A DNA stretch of 64,000 nucleotides, from the NCBI RefSeq assembly GCF_029784135.1, contig NC_073746.1:75693542-75757541 (forward strand), read 5' to 3'. Each line of letters begins with the position of its first letter. The stretch's first letter is position 1. Below are positions 22,501 through 30,110 of this stretch, in pieces. Source of the DNA: Toxorhynchites rutilus septentrionalis. Taxonomy: Eukaryota; Arthropoda; Insecta; Diptera; Culicidae. Both the position numbers and the translations under genes were made by a program. The notes below the pieces were generated by a model. That model ran no database searches, was not told where the DNA came from, and worked only from the letters and a program-made list of their open reading frames with translations.

Positions 22501-24168
22501 AAATACCACTGATTGCACAAGGCCACAACACAAACATCTCCGGAACGGGACATAATTGTTTTTTCCGGCTCGTAGTACACATCCGCCTCGTTGCGATCGA
22601 CCAGATACTGTTTGAGATCTTTCTTAACGTCCTGCACTTTCTTCCCGGCGTGGTCACCAACCAACAGTACTCCATCGTAGAAACCCTTCAAATAAACCAG
22701 CTCCTTGGCTTCGAGCAGTTTTTCGCGATCATTTTGGCTTTGTATCTTGAACTTCTCATAGACAGTGACAGCGCTAAGATTTCCCAACCCAGGAACTTCA
22801 ATAATCGGAATGGGTTGATACGGCAAAACCATTTCATCGGAAATTGAATACTTCTCGCGGAAAGCAGCCTTCTTCTGAAGGTCCACAAGGGCAGCATAAT
22901 CATCTGGAGAATCCGATGGAACCGATGTCACGATACCGGTACCTTTGTCTTCCTTGATGGACAGCATAGGAAGCGTGTAAATTACCTTATGCGACGTCAA
23001 AGGGGTCGATAATGCTAGGCCAAGGATTTCCTGTCCCACCAACTCAGCAACTACTTTTATTTCTCCCTCCACATTAGTGAAACCTTGATATGACATGTTC
23101 CTTGCGGCACGCCGGGTACAGATCCAAATTTCACCATTCCTAGCAGTCTCGAAAGCGATATATTTGATATCAGGATGTACCCAACAATTGGTTTGCCCAT
23201 ACATGGTTTCGGGTCTGAGTGTTCCACAAACCAGATAAACTGGCGCTTTAACCGAACTCAGCTTCGATGGCAGCTTCCCAGACACTTTCATCTTTATTAG
23301 AGTATACTCTTGAGGACCAACACCTTCACCTGTGGACCTATCGTGATCCATACAAGGTTGTCCATCCTTCGGAGAGAAAATCGTATGCCTCTTCCCGTAC
23401 ATGATTTTTCCGCGCGACTTTAGGTGATTAAACTGCCATCGAACAAAAGAATCGAAAAATGGATTCGCATCTGTCGTAATAAACGTTCTTCTCCAATCAA
23501 TGTGACATCCAATTGATTTCAAGTCCTGAATCGCCAGTGGAGGAAAATATTCCAGCCAGTGATCCGTATCAGCGAATTTCTTAATGTCATCATCCTTCAA
23601 TCCGAGGCTCTGCATAATCTGCCACTGATACTTGGCGCCACCTGCCTTCGCGACCGCTTTACTCTTCTTACCTTTGCTCTTATCTTTGGGGATAACATCC
23701 CTTTCCTCAACCACCGCCACCATTTCTTCCTCGGGGAACACTGGTGGACACCCAAAATCTGCCATCTCTCGCTTCAATTTATCAGCGCAAGCCTTGATGG
23801 GCATCCCAGTGCAGTGAAAGCCGAATGGGAACAGCACCTGCTTGCCCTTCAGTCTGTTATATCGCACCGCGAATTCGGCCTTCGACAGCGAGAATGTATG
23901 ACCTAGATGCAGTCTTCCATTCATGTAGGGAAACGGGAAGGTCACCAAAAACTTTTCCTCTGGTGATTTTCTCGGCTCCGCAGAAGCATTTCCTTCGTGG
24001 AGTTTTTCCCGCTCCCATCGTTCCTGCATTTCCCGTTCTATCTTCTGAAGGTATTCAACCTTAAAGGTTCCTTTGCGTTCGGTGGCCTAAAAGATGTAAT
24101 TTCCAACGTAACATAATGACACCTTCAAGTTGATTGCATCAGCGATTGAGCTAATAAAGACATACCAT
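5904..24168 (-). CDS. LeuRS: Leucyl-tRNA synthetase, cytoplasmic (four coding exons)
   Basis: This enzyme charges tRNA-Leu with leucine in the cytosol and in metazoans belongs to the multi-synthetase complex. Coding exons are 24168-24166 (ATG only), 24086-22099, 7518-6173 and 6112-5904: 3546 nt, or 1181 aa plus stop, close to the 1176 aa of human LARS1. All introns are GT-AG: ATG/GTATGT..TTTTAG, TG/GTATGT..CTATAG and AAAG/GTAAGA..TTTCAG. The phases join into one frame giving [13 protein letters not shown] at the start, [12 protein letters not shown] at the second junction and GFKADLKALE at the third. HLGH is at about residues 61-64 and KMSKS at about 715-719. No frameshift or stop was seen, so the gene looks functional. 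The unusual point is the 14,580-nt third intron filled with transposons. Confidence 0.96.
7535..9185. other. Intron sequence with one transposon-like end
   Basis: This stretch is AT-rich with no credible gene. At about 8673 a GCAGGGTGGCAACTTGAT motif followed by TTTCTGGTTCTTCTTGG resembles the CAG-type end of the element starting at 2399. It may be the outer end of the transposase remnant at 9190-10650. The partner end was not found. Confidence 0.35.
9190..10650 (-). pseudogene. hAT-like transposase remnant
   Basis: Several minus-strand frames hold fragments in transposase order. At 10500-10390 [27 protein letters not shown] lies in the upstream part of the protein. At about 9876-9637 comes [32 protein letters not shown], then [14 protein letters not shown] charged tail lies at 9390-9200. 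This matches the layout I recall for the hAT-like group also seen at 2786-3180. Many stops and frameshifts intervene, so it is dead. A profile search would be needed to confirm the family. Confidence 0.4.
10815..11085. repeat. Family R repeat, copy 2
   Basis: The ordered blocks CAACAGCCTGTTTTCGAAGC, CATCTTTCGAATAGAGTG, TCGTTTTCGAAACTT and AAAGACGTAGTCGTACGTC match the copy at 4641-5035 at perhaps 70-75% by eye. It ends a few bases before the target site of the Harbinger element. Confidence 0.55.
11094..12380 (+). mobile_element. PIF/Harbinger-type DNA transposon, 1287 bp
   Basis: TAA target duplications lie at 11091-11093 and 12381-12383, the three-base TWA type of Harbinger elements. The ends are imperfect inverted repeats: AGGCCCATTTATACGTTGC at the left and, complemented, AGCCGGGTTCAGACGGTGC at the right. 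Both continue into extra inverted blocks such as CACACNGTGTGA. The internal frame encodes part of a HARBI1-like nuclease. A second copy in reverse orientation (35321-37107) and a split fragment (26406-28840) show the same ends. The transposase is too short to be active, so this copy is non-autonomous. Confidence 0.85.
11529..11876 (+). pseudogene. Truncated HARBI1-like nuclease
   Basis: A 115-codon frame contains [52 protein letters not shown] and [18 protein letters not shown]. These are the N-terminal region and helix-turn-helix-like block of Harbinger nucleases. The sequence then runs into AT-rich DNA, and the catalytic Asp-Asp-Glu part is missing. Upstream, at about 11370-11525, a second open segment ends in a stop. 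The protein is a remnant of a family usually 350-450 aa long. The related copy at 36553-36341 (minus) preserves the same region. Confidence 0.7.
12384..12945. other. Unassigned repeat-like stretch
   Basis: Bases 12540-12600 resemble the tandem array at 3615-4620 (GGCACTGGATTGAAAAAATT, ACAAAACAAAATGTGTTTAA). A 126-codon open frame at 12432-12812 has no recognisable motif. No gene is called. Confidence 0.3.
12952..13490 (+). mobile_element. hAT-like fragment interrupted by a SINE
   Basis: It begins CAGTGGTACTCAACCTTTTT and continues into GGGGCCACAAAC and GGGCCGCG, a common hAT end style. A reverse copy at 43560-43857 shares this end, the ATTTATCGG/CCGATAAAT block and the GCGAACGTTTCGCGAAG block. 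The SINE at 13155-13430 interrupts it with a 13-bp duplication, and the 43 kb copy lacks that SINE. No transposase is present. Confidence 0.55.
13155..13430 (+). repeat. tRNA-derived SINE with 13-bp target duplication
   Basis: The duplication GACAAGAGCCGAT lies at 13142-13154 and 13431-13443. The head carries pol III box A (TGGCCGAGTGGTTAGCG) and box B (GGTTCGATTCC), as in a Ser/Leu-type tRNA, followed by a unique body and a GAAGAAGAAGAA tail. Sister copies lie at 21507-21782 (minus) and 32068-32320 (plus). Box spacing and the tail show it is a SINE, not a tRNA gene. Confidence 0.9.
13500..14788 (+). mobile_element. DD37E Tc1/mariner element, 1289 bp
   Basis: TA duplications lie at 13498-13499 and 14789-14790. 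Long terminal inverted repeats begin AAGGGTGTGTCACATCAAAT and run about 45 bp, reaching ACGCTGTAGAAAT. The element carries one broken transposase on the plus strand. It is inserted next to the hAT-like fragment ending at 13490, inside the third LeuRS intron. Confidence 0.93.
13652..14640 (+). pseudogene. DD37E transposase pseudogene
   Basis: Translation starts at ATG 13652 ([17 protein letters not shown]) with a helix-turn-helix ([20 protein letters not shown]). A TAA at 13823 breaks the frame; it then continues with a second helix-turn-helix region ([17 protein letters not shown]) and the first catalytic Asp in VMDDETY. A frameshift follows VNGQV near 14296. A TGA falls at the second Asp motif (FWPDLAS). 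The Glu is in [11 protein letters not shown], 37 residues after the second Asp, which defines DD37E. With at least four lesions the copy is inactive. Confidence 0.88.
14880..15430 (+). repeat. Dispersed repeat, inverted copy at 42110-42560
   Basis: Blocks such as CTTTTCAGTACCTTTTTGCA, ATCTCCAACGCAGAACGAA and TAATTCAAAACAACATCA recur, complemented, at 42110-42560, in consistent order. A piece of the same family is at 41190-41420. Open frames exist (91 codons at 14881-15156), but the aligned copies are open in different frames, so coding is doubtful. The family is not recognised. Confidence 0.5.
15540..16500. repeat. Second copy of the hAT-like element (internally deleted)
   Basis: It follows the order of 3080-5720. 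At 15600-15710 GGTGAGCAAACTTGTTTGTG and TACGTCCAAAATCCGTCAAA match 3140-3215. At 16140-16300 it matches 5060-5460, and at 16440-16500 the TTCCCTGATTTTCCCTGACA block matches 5640-5700. The tandem array and family R piece are absent here, so those may be insertions in the first copy. Confidence 0.6.
16689..18385 (-). pseudogene. LINE reverse transcriptase (N-terminally truncated ORF2)
   Basis: The frame is open for about 469 native codons. It includes [57 protein letters not shown] and the catalytic LFVDDAQ (YxDD box with Phe-Val-Asp-Asp), then a C-terminal domain ending KRGCKEYFS. The original stop is a TAA overlapping the SINE target site (TCAGTTAA). Because of the SINE the frame now reads on for about 53 codons into SINE sequence, to 16817. 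The apurinic endonuclease domain and any ORF1 are absent. The frame is otherwise intact, which suggests a fairly young copy. Confidence 0.9.
16703..16977 (+). repeat. tRNA-derived SINE with 12-bp target duplication
   Basis: The duplication AACTGAAATACT lies at 16691-16702 and 16978-16989. The head has a tRNA-like box A (GTGGTTGTATGGTTAGCG) and box B (GGGTTCAATCCC), and the 3' end is a poly(A) run. It resembles Feilai-type mosquito SINEs. It is a different family from the SINE at 13155, judging by the body and tail. Confidence 0.9.
18540..19990 (-). mobile_element. Decayed R1-clade LINE fragment
   Basis: Minus-strand fragments in LINE order are [14 protein letters not shown] near 19620 (linker before the polymerase), [22 protein letters not shown] and [19 protein letters not shown] at 19250-19090, and [21 protein letters not shown] near 18910. 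A degraded GVPQ region follows. This is the R1-clade pattern (SYRP, LLERII, QFGFRxGRSTVDA). Many stops and frameshifts make it inactive. The YxDD box is not preserved in what can be read. Confidence 0.75.
20158..21367 (+). mobile_element. Second Tc1/mariner DD37E-type element, 1210 bp
   Basis: TA duplications lie at 20156-20157 and 21368-21369. The inverted repeats begin ACGGGTGTTAAATAAAAAAT and extend through GAGATTTTTTTCAAT, about 35 bp. The transposase is interrupted. The ends and protein differ from the element at 13500, so two separate families sit in the same intron. Confidence 0.92.
20176..21300 (+). pseudogene. DD37E-type transposase pseudogene
   Basis: The open part runs to a TAG at 20925. 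It includes [19 protein letters not shown] (DNA-binding region), [20 protein letters not shown] (second helix-turn-helix) and the first Asp in VLDDESYF. The second Asp is in [15 protein letters not shown] near 21000, after the stop, and the Glu is in [13 protein letters not shown], frameshifted with about 15 bases missing just before it. The true start may lie downstream of 20176, because that ATG is inside the terminal repeat. Inactive. Confidence 0.85.
21507..21782 (-). repeat. tRNA-derived SINE, reverse orientation
   Basis: The target duplication TTTACCAAAA is at 21497-21506 and 21783-21792. Read on the minus strand it has TGGCCGAGTGGTTAGCG, GGTTCGATTCC and an AAGAAAAAGAAG tail, and is collinear with the copies at 13155 and 32068. 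It looks like a lone tRNA gene in a scan but is part of a SINE. Confidence 0.88.
22099..24086 (-). CDS. LeuRS: LeuRS coding exon 2: catalytic N-terminus and editing domain
   Basis: This 1988-nt exon encodes residues 2 to 663 and two bases of Trp664. It holds the first half of the Rossmann catalytic domain, with [14 protein letters not shown] at about 56-69 containing the HIGH signature. It also holds the CP1 editing domain, with [14 protein letters not shown] at about 290-303 and [15 protein letters not shown] at about 383-397. The class Ia segment [18 protein letters not shown] lies further on. The exon ends in NYW just before a GTATGT donor at 22098. Reading past that donor runs into intron sequence with no homology to the family, which confirms the boundary. 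Confidence 0.95.
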
Positions 24169-24530
24169 TTTCAGTGAATATCAAATGGGTATTTCCTCCA
24201 ATCGAAACCGCAATACTAGTTCTTTTCTGCACTGCTGACTTATGTTGATCCCATCCACATGGACAAGAGCCGGTTTGGAAGAACCAGAGTACACACAGAA
24301 CACTAGCAAAAGCACGTCGCCCGACGTTTGACAACTTTGAAACAGTGGCACGCAATTGATCAATGAACTGTGCTTTACGTAGACCAGTAGAGCAAAGGCG
24401 GCTGCTCGAACAGGTTCTAATTGAATTTCTTGTTGAAGCATTCCTAGGCAAATTATTTTCGAGCAGTTAGCGAACCGATATCGACCGAACACCGTATAGT
24501 GCTGAAATATTGGATTGGGGAATAAGTCCA
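24087..24530 (-). promoter_or_regulatory. LeuRS 5' region: first intron, start codon and likely leader
   Basis: The start ATG (24168-24166) sits in AAAATGG, a good context, and is immediately followed by donor GTATGT. The 79-nt intron ends TTTTAG at 24087. Upstream sequence to about 24530 should hold the 5' leader and promoter; no TATA box stands out. A transposon remnant begins near 24690, so the promoter is probably compact. Confidence 0.6.
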
Positions 24531-24689
24531 TAGCGTTTTAATATTTCTTTTATTTTACTACGATTTGTTTGCTGTTTGGTAAAGGGAACATTTTCATTGG
24601 ATTCCTTCCTGCTCTACAAAACTATACTAAATGTATCGTGAAGTCATTGAATTTTCAAAGGCTTAGAAATGGAATACCAAGGAGGCATA

Positions 24690-24860
24690 AATCAACATTT
24701 TCGTTCTTCTTCGTTTCTCAATGAGGTCAAAAAGCTGCCGAAGCAGCCCGAGACATTTGCGACATGTATGGAGAGGATCTGCAGCGCGGAAAAGGTTTGC
24801 AATGTTCAAAAATGGCAACAAAACAGCATCGCTACAGCTTTTATTTTTCTCTTTCTCGCT
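24690..24860 (+). pseudogene. Mariner transposase N-terminal fragment
   Basis: The plus strand reads GQKAAEAARDICDMYGED, the first helix-turn-helix region of mariner transposases, followed after a frameshift by RFAMFKNGN. Only about 50 codons remain, with a stop just upstream. Neighbouring sequence to 25080 is AT-rich without motifs. Confidence 0.55.
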
Positions 24861-25084
24861 AAAATTTAATTCAAAAACAAAAGCGAGTACTAGTGAAAAA
24901 TCAGGAAACAGTTACGAATATTATCAGTTTACTGTAACAGGATAATTTTTCATTCGGTAAGTATCAAGTAAGTATCAGAAAACAAGGTTACGATTTTCTG
25001 AAACGAAATAAACTTTAATAACAACTTTCGTTACGAATTTCTTTTGGTGATTTACACACCAACAGAATCATAAATTCTCTAATA

Positions 25085-26369
25085 TTAGGCTGTCAAAAAA
25101 GTCCTGCGGTATTTTTTTTGAATTTTTATTTGTTCATAAAATTAGTTACAATCATCTGTTTTAAGTCAAATATGCGCCGTTTTGTTCGATGACTTGTTCC
25201 CAATGAGATGCCAACTTCATAATACCCCTGTTATAGAAGCTTGATTCCTTATTGGCAAAAAACTCGGATAGCCAATTTTCACAGGCCTCATTTGTGGCTA
25301 ACTTTTGACTACCTAGCTCGTTCGCCATGGACAAAAACAGGTGGTAGTCACTTGGTGCAAGGTCCGGACTATACGGCGGATGCAAAAAAACCTCCCATCC
25401 GAGCTCCCGGAGCTTCTGGCGCGTCACCAAAGAAGTGTGTGGCCTGGCGTTGTCCTGATGGAAGACAATGTGGCCTCTGTTTATCAAAGATGGCCTCTTC
25501 TTCATGAGTGCTACCTTCAAGCGATCCAGTTGTTGGCAGTACAGGTCCGAATTGAGCGTTTGGTCATAGGGAAGCAGCTCATAATAGATTATTCCTTGAC
25601 AATCCCACCAAACACTCAGCAGAACCTTCCTGGCCGTTAATGAGGGCTTGGCCACCGTCTGAGCCGCTTCAGCGGGCTTCGACCACGACCGTTTGCGCTT
25701 TACGTTGTCGTAATTGAACCACTTTTCATCGCCAGTCACCATCCGCTTCAGAAACGGGTCGATTTTGTTGCGATACAGCAGCGATTCACATGCATCGATA
25801 CGGTCAAAGATGTTTTTTTGCGTCAACGTGTGTGGCACCCATACATCGAGCTTCTTTGTGAATCCAAGCTTCTTCAAATGGTTAATAACGGTTTGATGAC
25901 TTATCCCCAGCTCTTGGCCGATGCTACGGCTGCTACTATGCCGGTCTTTCTCGGCTAATTCAGCGATTTTGTCGCAATTTTCGACGACAGGCCTTCCGGA
26001 GCGTGGCGCATCTTCGACGACCTCTACACCAGAACGAAAACGTTGAAACCATCGTTGTGCGGTGGAAATGGAAACTGTATCGGGTCCATAAACTGCACAA
26101 ATTTCATTGGCAGCTTGAGATGCATTTTTGCCTTTGTCATAGTAGTACTGTAAAATATGTCGGATATTCTCTTTATTTTGCTCCATATTTGCGACACTAT
26201 AACTCACGAACGACTTAACCAAACAAAACACTGTCAAGGACTATATTATAGCGCGCAAAAATACCTTTCCAACAAGCTATAGTATGACTCCATACAATGA
26301 ATACAACTAGAACTACGCGCTTACAACGACACCTCGCGGAAATACCGCAGGACTTTTTTGACAGCCTAA
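25085..26369 (-). mobile_element. Complete mariner element, 1285 bp
   Basis: TA duplications lie at 25083-25084 and 26370-26371. The inverted repeats match closely over about 30 bp and begin TTAGGCTGTCAAAAAAGTCC. The single gene between them is open end to end. This is the only element in the window that appears structurally able to move. Confidence 0.96.
25161..26186 (-). CDS. Mariner transposase, DD34D, apparently intact
   Basis: The enzyme cuts and pastes its element at TA sites. I take the start at 26186 (MEQNKENIRHILQYYYDKGK), giving 341 aa, the usual mariner length; an upstream in-frame Met would add 17 residues unlike the family. Two helix-turn-helix regions (VSISTAQRWFQRF, SIGQELGISHQTVINHLKK) precede WVPHTLT, the mariner linker motif. 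The catalytic triad is complete: Asp153 (TGDEKW), Asp245 (HQDNARPH) and Asp280 (YSPDLAPSDYHLF), with 34 residues between the last two. No frameshift or stop was found. Activity is inferred, not shown. Confidence 0.95.
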   Translation of the reverse strand: MEQNKENIRHILQYYYDKGKNASQAANEICAVYGPDTVSISTAQRWFQRFRSGVEVVEDAPRSGRPVVENCDKIAELAEKDRHSSSRSIGQELGISHQTVINHLKKLGFTKKLDVWVPHTLTQKNIFDRIDACESLLYRNKIDPFLKRMVTGDEKWFNYDNVKRKRSWSKPAEAAQTVAKPSLTARKVLLSVWWDCQGIIYYELLPYDQTLNSDLYCQQLDRLKVALMKKRPSLINRGHIVFHQDNARPHTSLVTRQKLRELGWEVFLHPPYSPDLAPSDYHLFLSMANELGSQKLATNEACENWLSEFFANKESSFYNRGIMKLASHWEQVIEQNGAYLT

Positions 26370-26481
26370 TATATATTTTTTATGCTATGCACTATGATTC
26401 CCTAAAGCCTAGTTTATACGGTGCGAGGAGCAGTTACTGCAGTGGAACTACTCACATCGTGTGAACACATAATGCCTGTTA

Positions 26482-28531
26482 GGCTAGGCGCAAATTGAGA
26501 CGCGTATAGCGCGTGTAGCTCGACGCGACAAAGCGCCTGTTTCTGTGCTTAACGAAAACAGATGGAACTGCGCAAATTGATCAGATGACGTGAGATGGCT
26601 CAGCTCTCGTGATACACGGCTCGCGTTACGCTGTTGCTGAACCACAGTTTCTCGTGCTGGCCGTGCCGGCATTGGTGGATGTGTTGGTGAATTATTATTG
26701 CGCAGCTATTTGTGAGTGAGACATGTCGTCAAATAATATTGGCAGTGCGTTTCATAACAAGTTTATTTTGGCACCATGAATATTGTTCAGTAAATCTATA
26801 TTTCTGTTCTGTTCGTCTAAATCGACGATGGAGAAAAAAAAATGAAATGGTGAGAAGGCGTAAGTTAATGATACCAGTGATGCGAGCTAAAATTGAAGTA
26901 TTGGATCTGGGAAGAATTTGCGAAGGAATCGAATTTGAATGATGGTACTTATTCCGTATGATTAATGTTTCTTTTTATGTTTCATGGTAATATTATTGCA
27001 GTTAAACAAACTTGAATGATGTGGCTTGAACTGAGAGGTTGCTATCGTGATGCACGACGGAGGCAGATGAAATGTATGGAAAGTTGTGCATCCGATGAGA
27101 CTATGAAACCATTGATATTTCAGAAGCAAATGTCATTTCTGGACAATTGTATGTTCGCGTGATCGCGTGAAAGGAACATTACAAACAAACGTAATGATGT
27201 TTTGAAAAACGTTGCAACATCCAGTGAGCAAACAAGATGTGATGGAATTGGGACACGCACGATTGGATATGACGCACCAATGGATATGAAGAAACATACG
27301 ATAAAGATCGCAAAGTTCACAACAGCCGTCTTCTCGAGCATGGCCAAACTAAAAACAACTGTTTGAAATAGTCTGCTCCGTTGAGCCTAGTATGAATTTT
27401 ACCGATTCTGTAACATATTTCTTATTCATGTTCTTCTAAATTTATTATTTTCATTACGTGAATTAACATAATATAAATAAATTAACCAACTGGTATATCG
27501 TTCTCCCGTGTATTCTCTTCAATTTTGTGGATGATTTGTATTTATTAATTACTAGCTAACCCGGCAAACTTCGTCCCGCCCATTTACTTGATTAATTCTC
27601 GAGTAATGCAGAAATTTGTGTTTCATTTGTATGGCAGCCCCCCCTTTGAGTGGGGGAAGGACTGTCTAACCATCATAGAAACATTTATTGCACACTAAAA
27701 ATTTCACATGCCAACTTTGGTTTCGTTTGATTGATTAATTTCCGAGTAATGCAGAAATTTGTGTTTCATTTGTATGGCAGCCCCCCCTTAGAGAGGGGGA
27801 AGGAGTATCTTATCACCATAGAAACATTTATTGCATCCTAAAACCTCCACCTGCCAAATTTGGTTTCATTTGCTTGATTAATTCTCGAGTAATGCAGAAA
27901 TTTGTGTTTCATTTGTATGGCAGCCCCCCCTTTGAGTGGGGGAAGGACTGTCTAACCATCATAGAAACATTTATTGCACCCTAAAACTTTCACATGCCAA
28001 GTTTGGTTTCGTTTGCTTGGTTAATTTCCGAGTAATGCAGAAATTTGTGTTTCATTTGTATGGCAGCCCCCCCTTAGAGAGGGGGGAGGGGTCTCACAAT
28101 ATCACGAAAACCTTCCCCGGCCCCAAAAACCCCTACATACCAATTTTCATGTCGATCGGTTCAGTAGTTTCCGAGTCTATAAGAATCAGACAGACAGACA
28201 GACATCACTCCATTTTTATATATATAGATTAGAAAATAATGCAAAATTTCGTCTTCAGCATCATTATCTGATTGTCATTTCGAACTCATGTTTAACATAC
28301 ACAACATTCCCTCTTGAGTCCAATATTGTATAGTCGTACCGGTTTGGTGGTTGTGTAACGTATGGCACAACATTGTGTGAGTCATATATTGTATGAGAGT
28401 GGCAAGTTATTTACATCAAAACTGCGTCTCAATATGCGCTCCGTCACGCGACGTGTGTGTCACATACGAGTCGTGTTAGTCGTTTCGCGTTGGCTCACGA
28501 GCGCTATACGCTTCCCAATTTGCGCCTAGCC
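26482..28531. mobile_element. TTA-flanked DNA element nested in the Harbinger copy
   Basis: Its ends are inverted: GGCTAGGCGCAAATTG at the left and, complemented, the same at the right, followed by GCGTATAGCGC-like bases on both sides. TTA occurs at 26479-26481 and 28532-28534, while the uninterrupted copy at 35400 has a single TTA. The duplication size again suggests a Harbinger-type enzyme. No transposase is recognised in about 1 kb of unique interior (26620-27550), and the rest is a later LINE-like insertion. Confidence 0.8.
27551..28229 (+). repeat. LINE-like tail with four 143-bp repeats
   Basis: It starts ACTAGCTAACCCGGCAAACT and ends with CAGACAGACAGACAT and TATATATATAG, a form widespread in arthropod genomes as the 3' part of a non-LTR element. 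Between the ends, a unit of about 143 bp occurs four times (from about 27585, 27728, 27871 and 28014), each with AATGCAGAAATTTGTGTTTC, ATGGCAGCCCCCCC and CATAGAAACATTTATTGCA-like blocks. Repeats 1 and 3 share CTCGAG where 2 and 4 have TTCCGAG. A single-unit relative lies at 37629-38627. Confidence 0.75.
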
Positions 28532-28840
28532 TTAGTGTCATGCGTGATTCGGCGTACGAGTTACTTCAATTTTTTTTTTACTCGCACTCACATCCCCCAG
28601 AAACGTCAAAAACAGCATTTAGTGTTCGCATAAGGGATGCCAGATGTAAAGACATGTGTCTATTTTGAAGATATTTAAAAATATGCGAAGATATTATCAG
28701 ACTTTAAAATTATTGGAAAAACTAATAAAAGCATCATATTTTATCGTAATTATCATCACATATTTTATAAAATAAATCGTGGTCATTCCTAGCGTGGCAC
28801 ACCTTTTTTTTGAGATATTTTTCTTGAACACAAGAATATA

Positions 28841-29450
28841 TGCCATCCACGGGATAGGAAGGGTCTTGAAGTCTCAAAATTTGAAAAAATCGTTTTTTTC
28901 TTGATGTTTCTGAAGTTTAGATGTTCAAGAATATACCATAGAAAGGACTTTCCGAAATTCCGATTAATTTCCATGTTAAAGCCATTTTAGGGATACGGTA
29001 TCGAATCTAGAACATCCTTGACCTTGATATGATACTTTTTTACCATTTGGAAAACTTGAAAGTGTCATAAAAAACGTGCTGAAATGCAATTGGAAGAGAT
29101 CTTGATGCGATTGAGTCACACTCTCTTACGCTGAAGCGCGCTGATCCGCACTCTGCTACACTGAGGAGTACACTGAAGAGTGCAATCTCATTCGACATAT
29201 AATCCACAGAGCATCAGCCAGAACGCACAGGTAAGAGCTCACCAAAATATATTTTTCAGTGAAGAGCCGAACAAAACTATTATAAAAACGTCACACTTAT
29301 GGGGAAACACACTAGTTGGGAACTCATATTAACATATTAAGACCCGCACGTTTTGGGGCAAACTTGAACGCTTCATTTGTTTAGATTCCGCGAATGAGAT
29401 TGTTTCCTTCGATGTGGATGAGACGAAGGCGAGCCATCGGTAGGCCTTGT
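28841..29450. other. No gene seen
   Basis: AT-rich sequence with a few short repeats (ACTGAAG, CACTCT around 29120-29190). Nothing codes. Confidence 0.3.
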
Positions 29451-29451
29451 T

Positions 29452-30110
29452 AGGCCGAGGACATAGTAAAGGCGGTGCGGTGCAATGCGATGCTATGCGA
29501 TGCAATTAATTGAAGTTCATCGCGTGCTATGACATAGACTGAGGACATAGTAAACGCGGTGCGGTGCGATGCGATGCGGAACTCATTGCGTGCTACGACA
29601 TACTGATCGCTTCAGATCGCGCGTTTTTTTGATGTTTCATTCCACTCCTTTCCACATGTAAACAACCCAGCACAAGGATGCCAGATATGATAGCATGTCT
29701 TCATTTTGTAAACAGTTGAATTGTGAGATCATGTTTATCTGTGAACATAGTAAATGGAAAGGCCTTAACGTAACGTTTTCATTATATGCATTATGTAAAT
29801 TAGAATAAAGTTATACAATTCATCGAACAAAACGAAAATAATAATTTAACAACTCAATCTCTATTTCCATTCGATCAGTTCGATTGTGAAGATATTTATG
29901 AAAATCGTCTGGCAACCACCACTTGCGTTCACTCGCGGAAAAACTCTCTACACACAGTTTCGCCGCATTGAAATCGCGTTCGCATCGTATTTACTATGTC
30001 AGGTCCGGGCGGTTTGCATTTGATTTCCACAGTCGTAAACAAAAGAGCTTTTCCGCAAACGATCCCGCGTCCGCGCCCGCACCGCATCGTGTTTACTATG
30101 TCCTCGGCCA
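29452..30110. repeat. GC-rich inverted-repeat element near the Dim1 promoter
   Basis: The left end reads GGCCGAGGACATAGTAAA followed by GGTGCGGTGC runs. The right end (30060-30110), complemented, reads GGCCGAGGACATAGTAAACA. A second internal copy of the left end starts at about 29525. A block ACTGATCGCTT(C/T)AGATCGCGCG occurs after both the internal end (29607) and the right end (30112). A degraded piece occurs near 39120-39200 (TTTACTATGTGCTCGGC). No coding capacity is seen. This looks like overlapping or tandemly inserted MITE copies. Confidence 0.6.

Larger units (their letters stand above)
26406..28840 (-). mobile_element. Harbinger copy split by a nested element
   Basis: The left piece (26406-26481) starts AGCCTAGTTTATACGGTGCG after a TAA and matches 35321-35420. 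The match resumes at 28532 (TTAGTGTCATGCGTGATTC) and runs to about 28840. The intervening 26482-28531 is a separate insertion. The transposase end of this copy is missing. Confidence 0.75.

Noticed and set aside
22458..22847. Plus-strand 129-codon ORF
   Set aside because: Shadow of LeuRS exon 2.
25241..25640. Plus-strand ORFs opposite the mariner gene
   Set aside because: Shadows of the intact transposase, which carries all catalytic motifs on the other strand.
27585..28150. CRISPR-like array
   Set aside because: The 143-bp units are adjacent and lack short repeats with unique spacers; this is a eukaryotic LINE tail.
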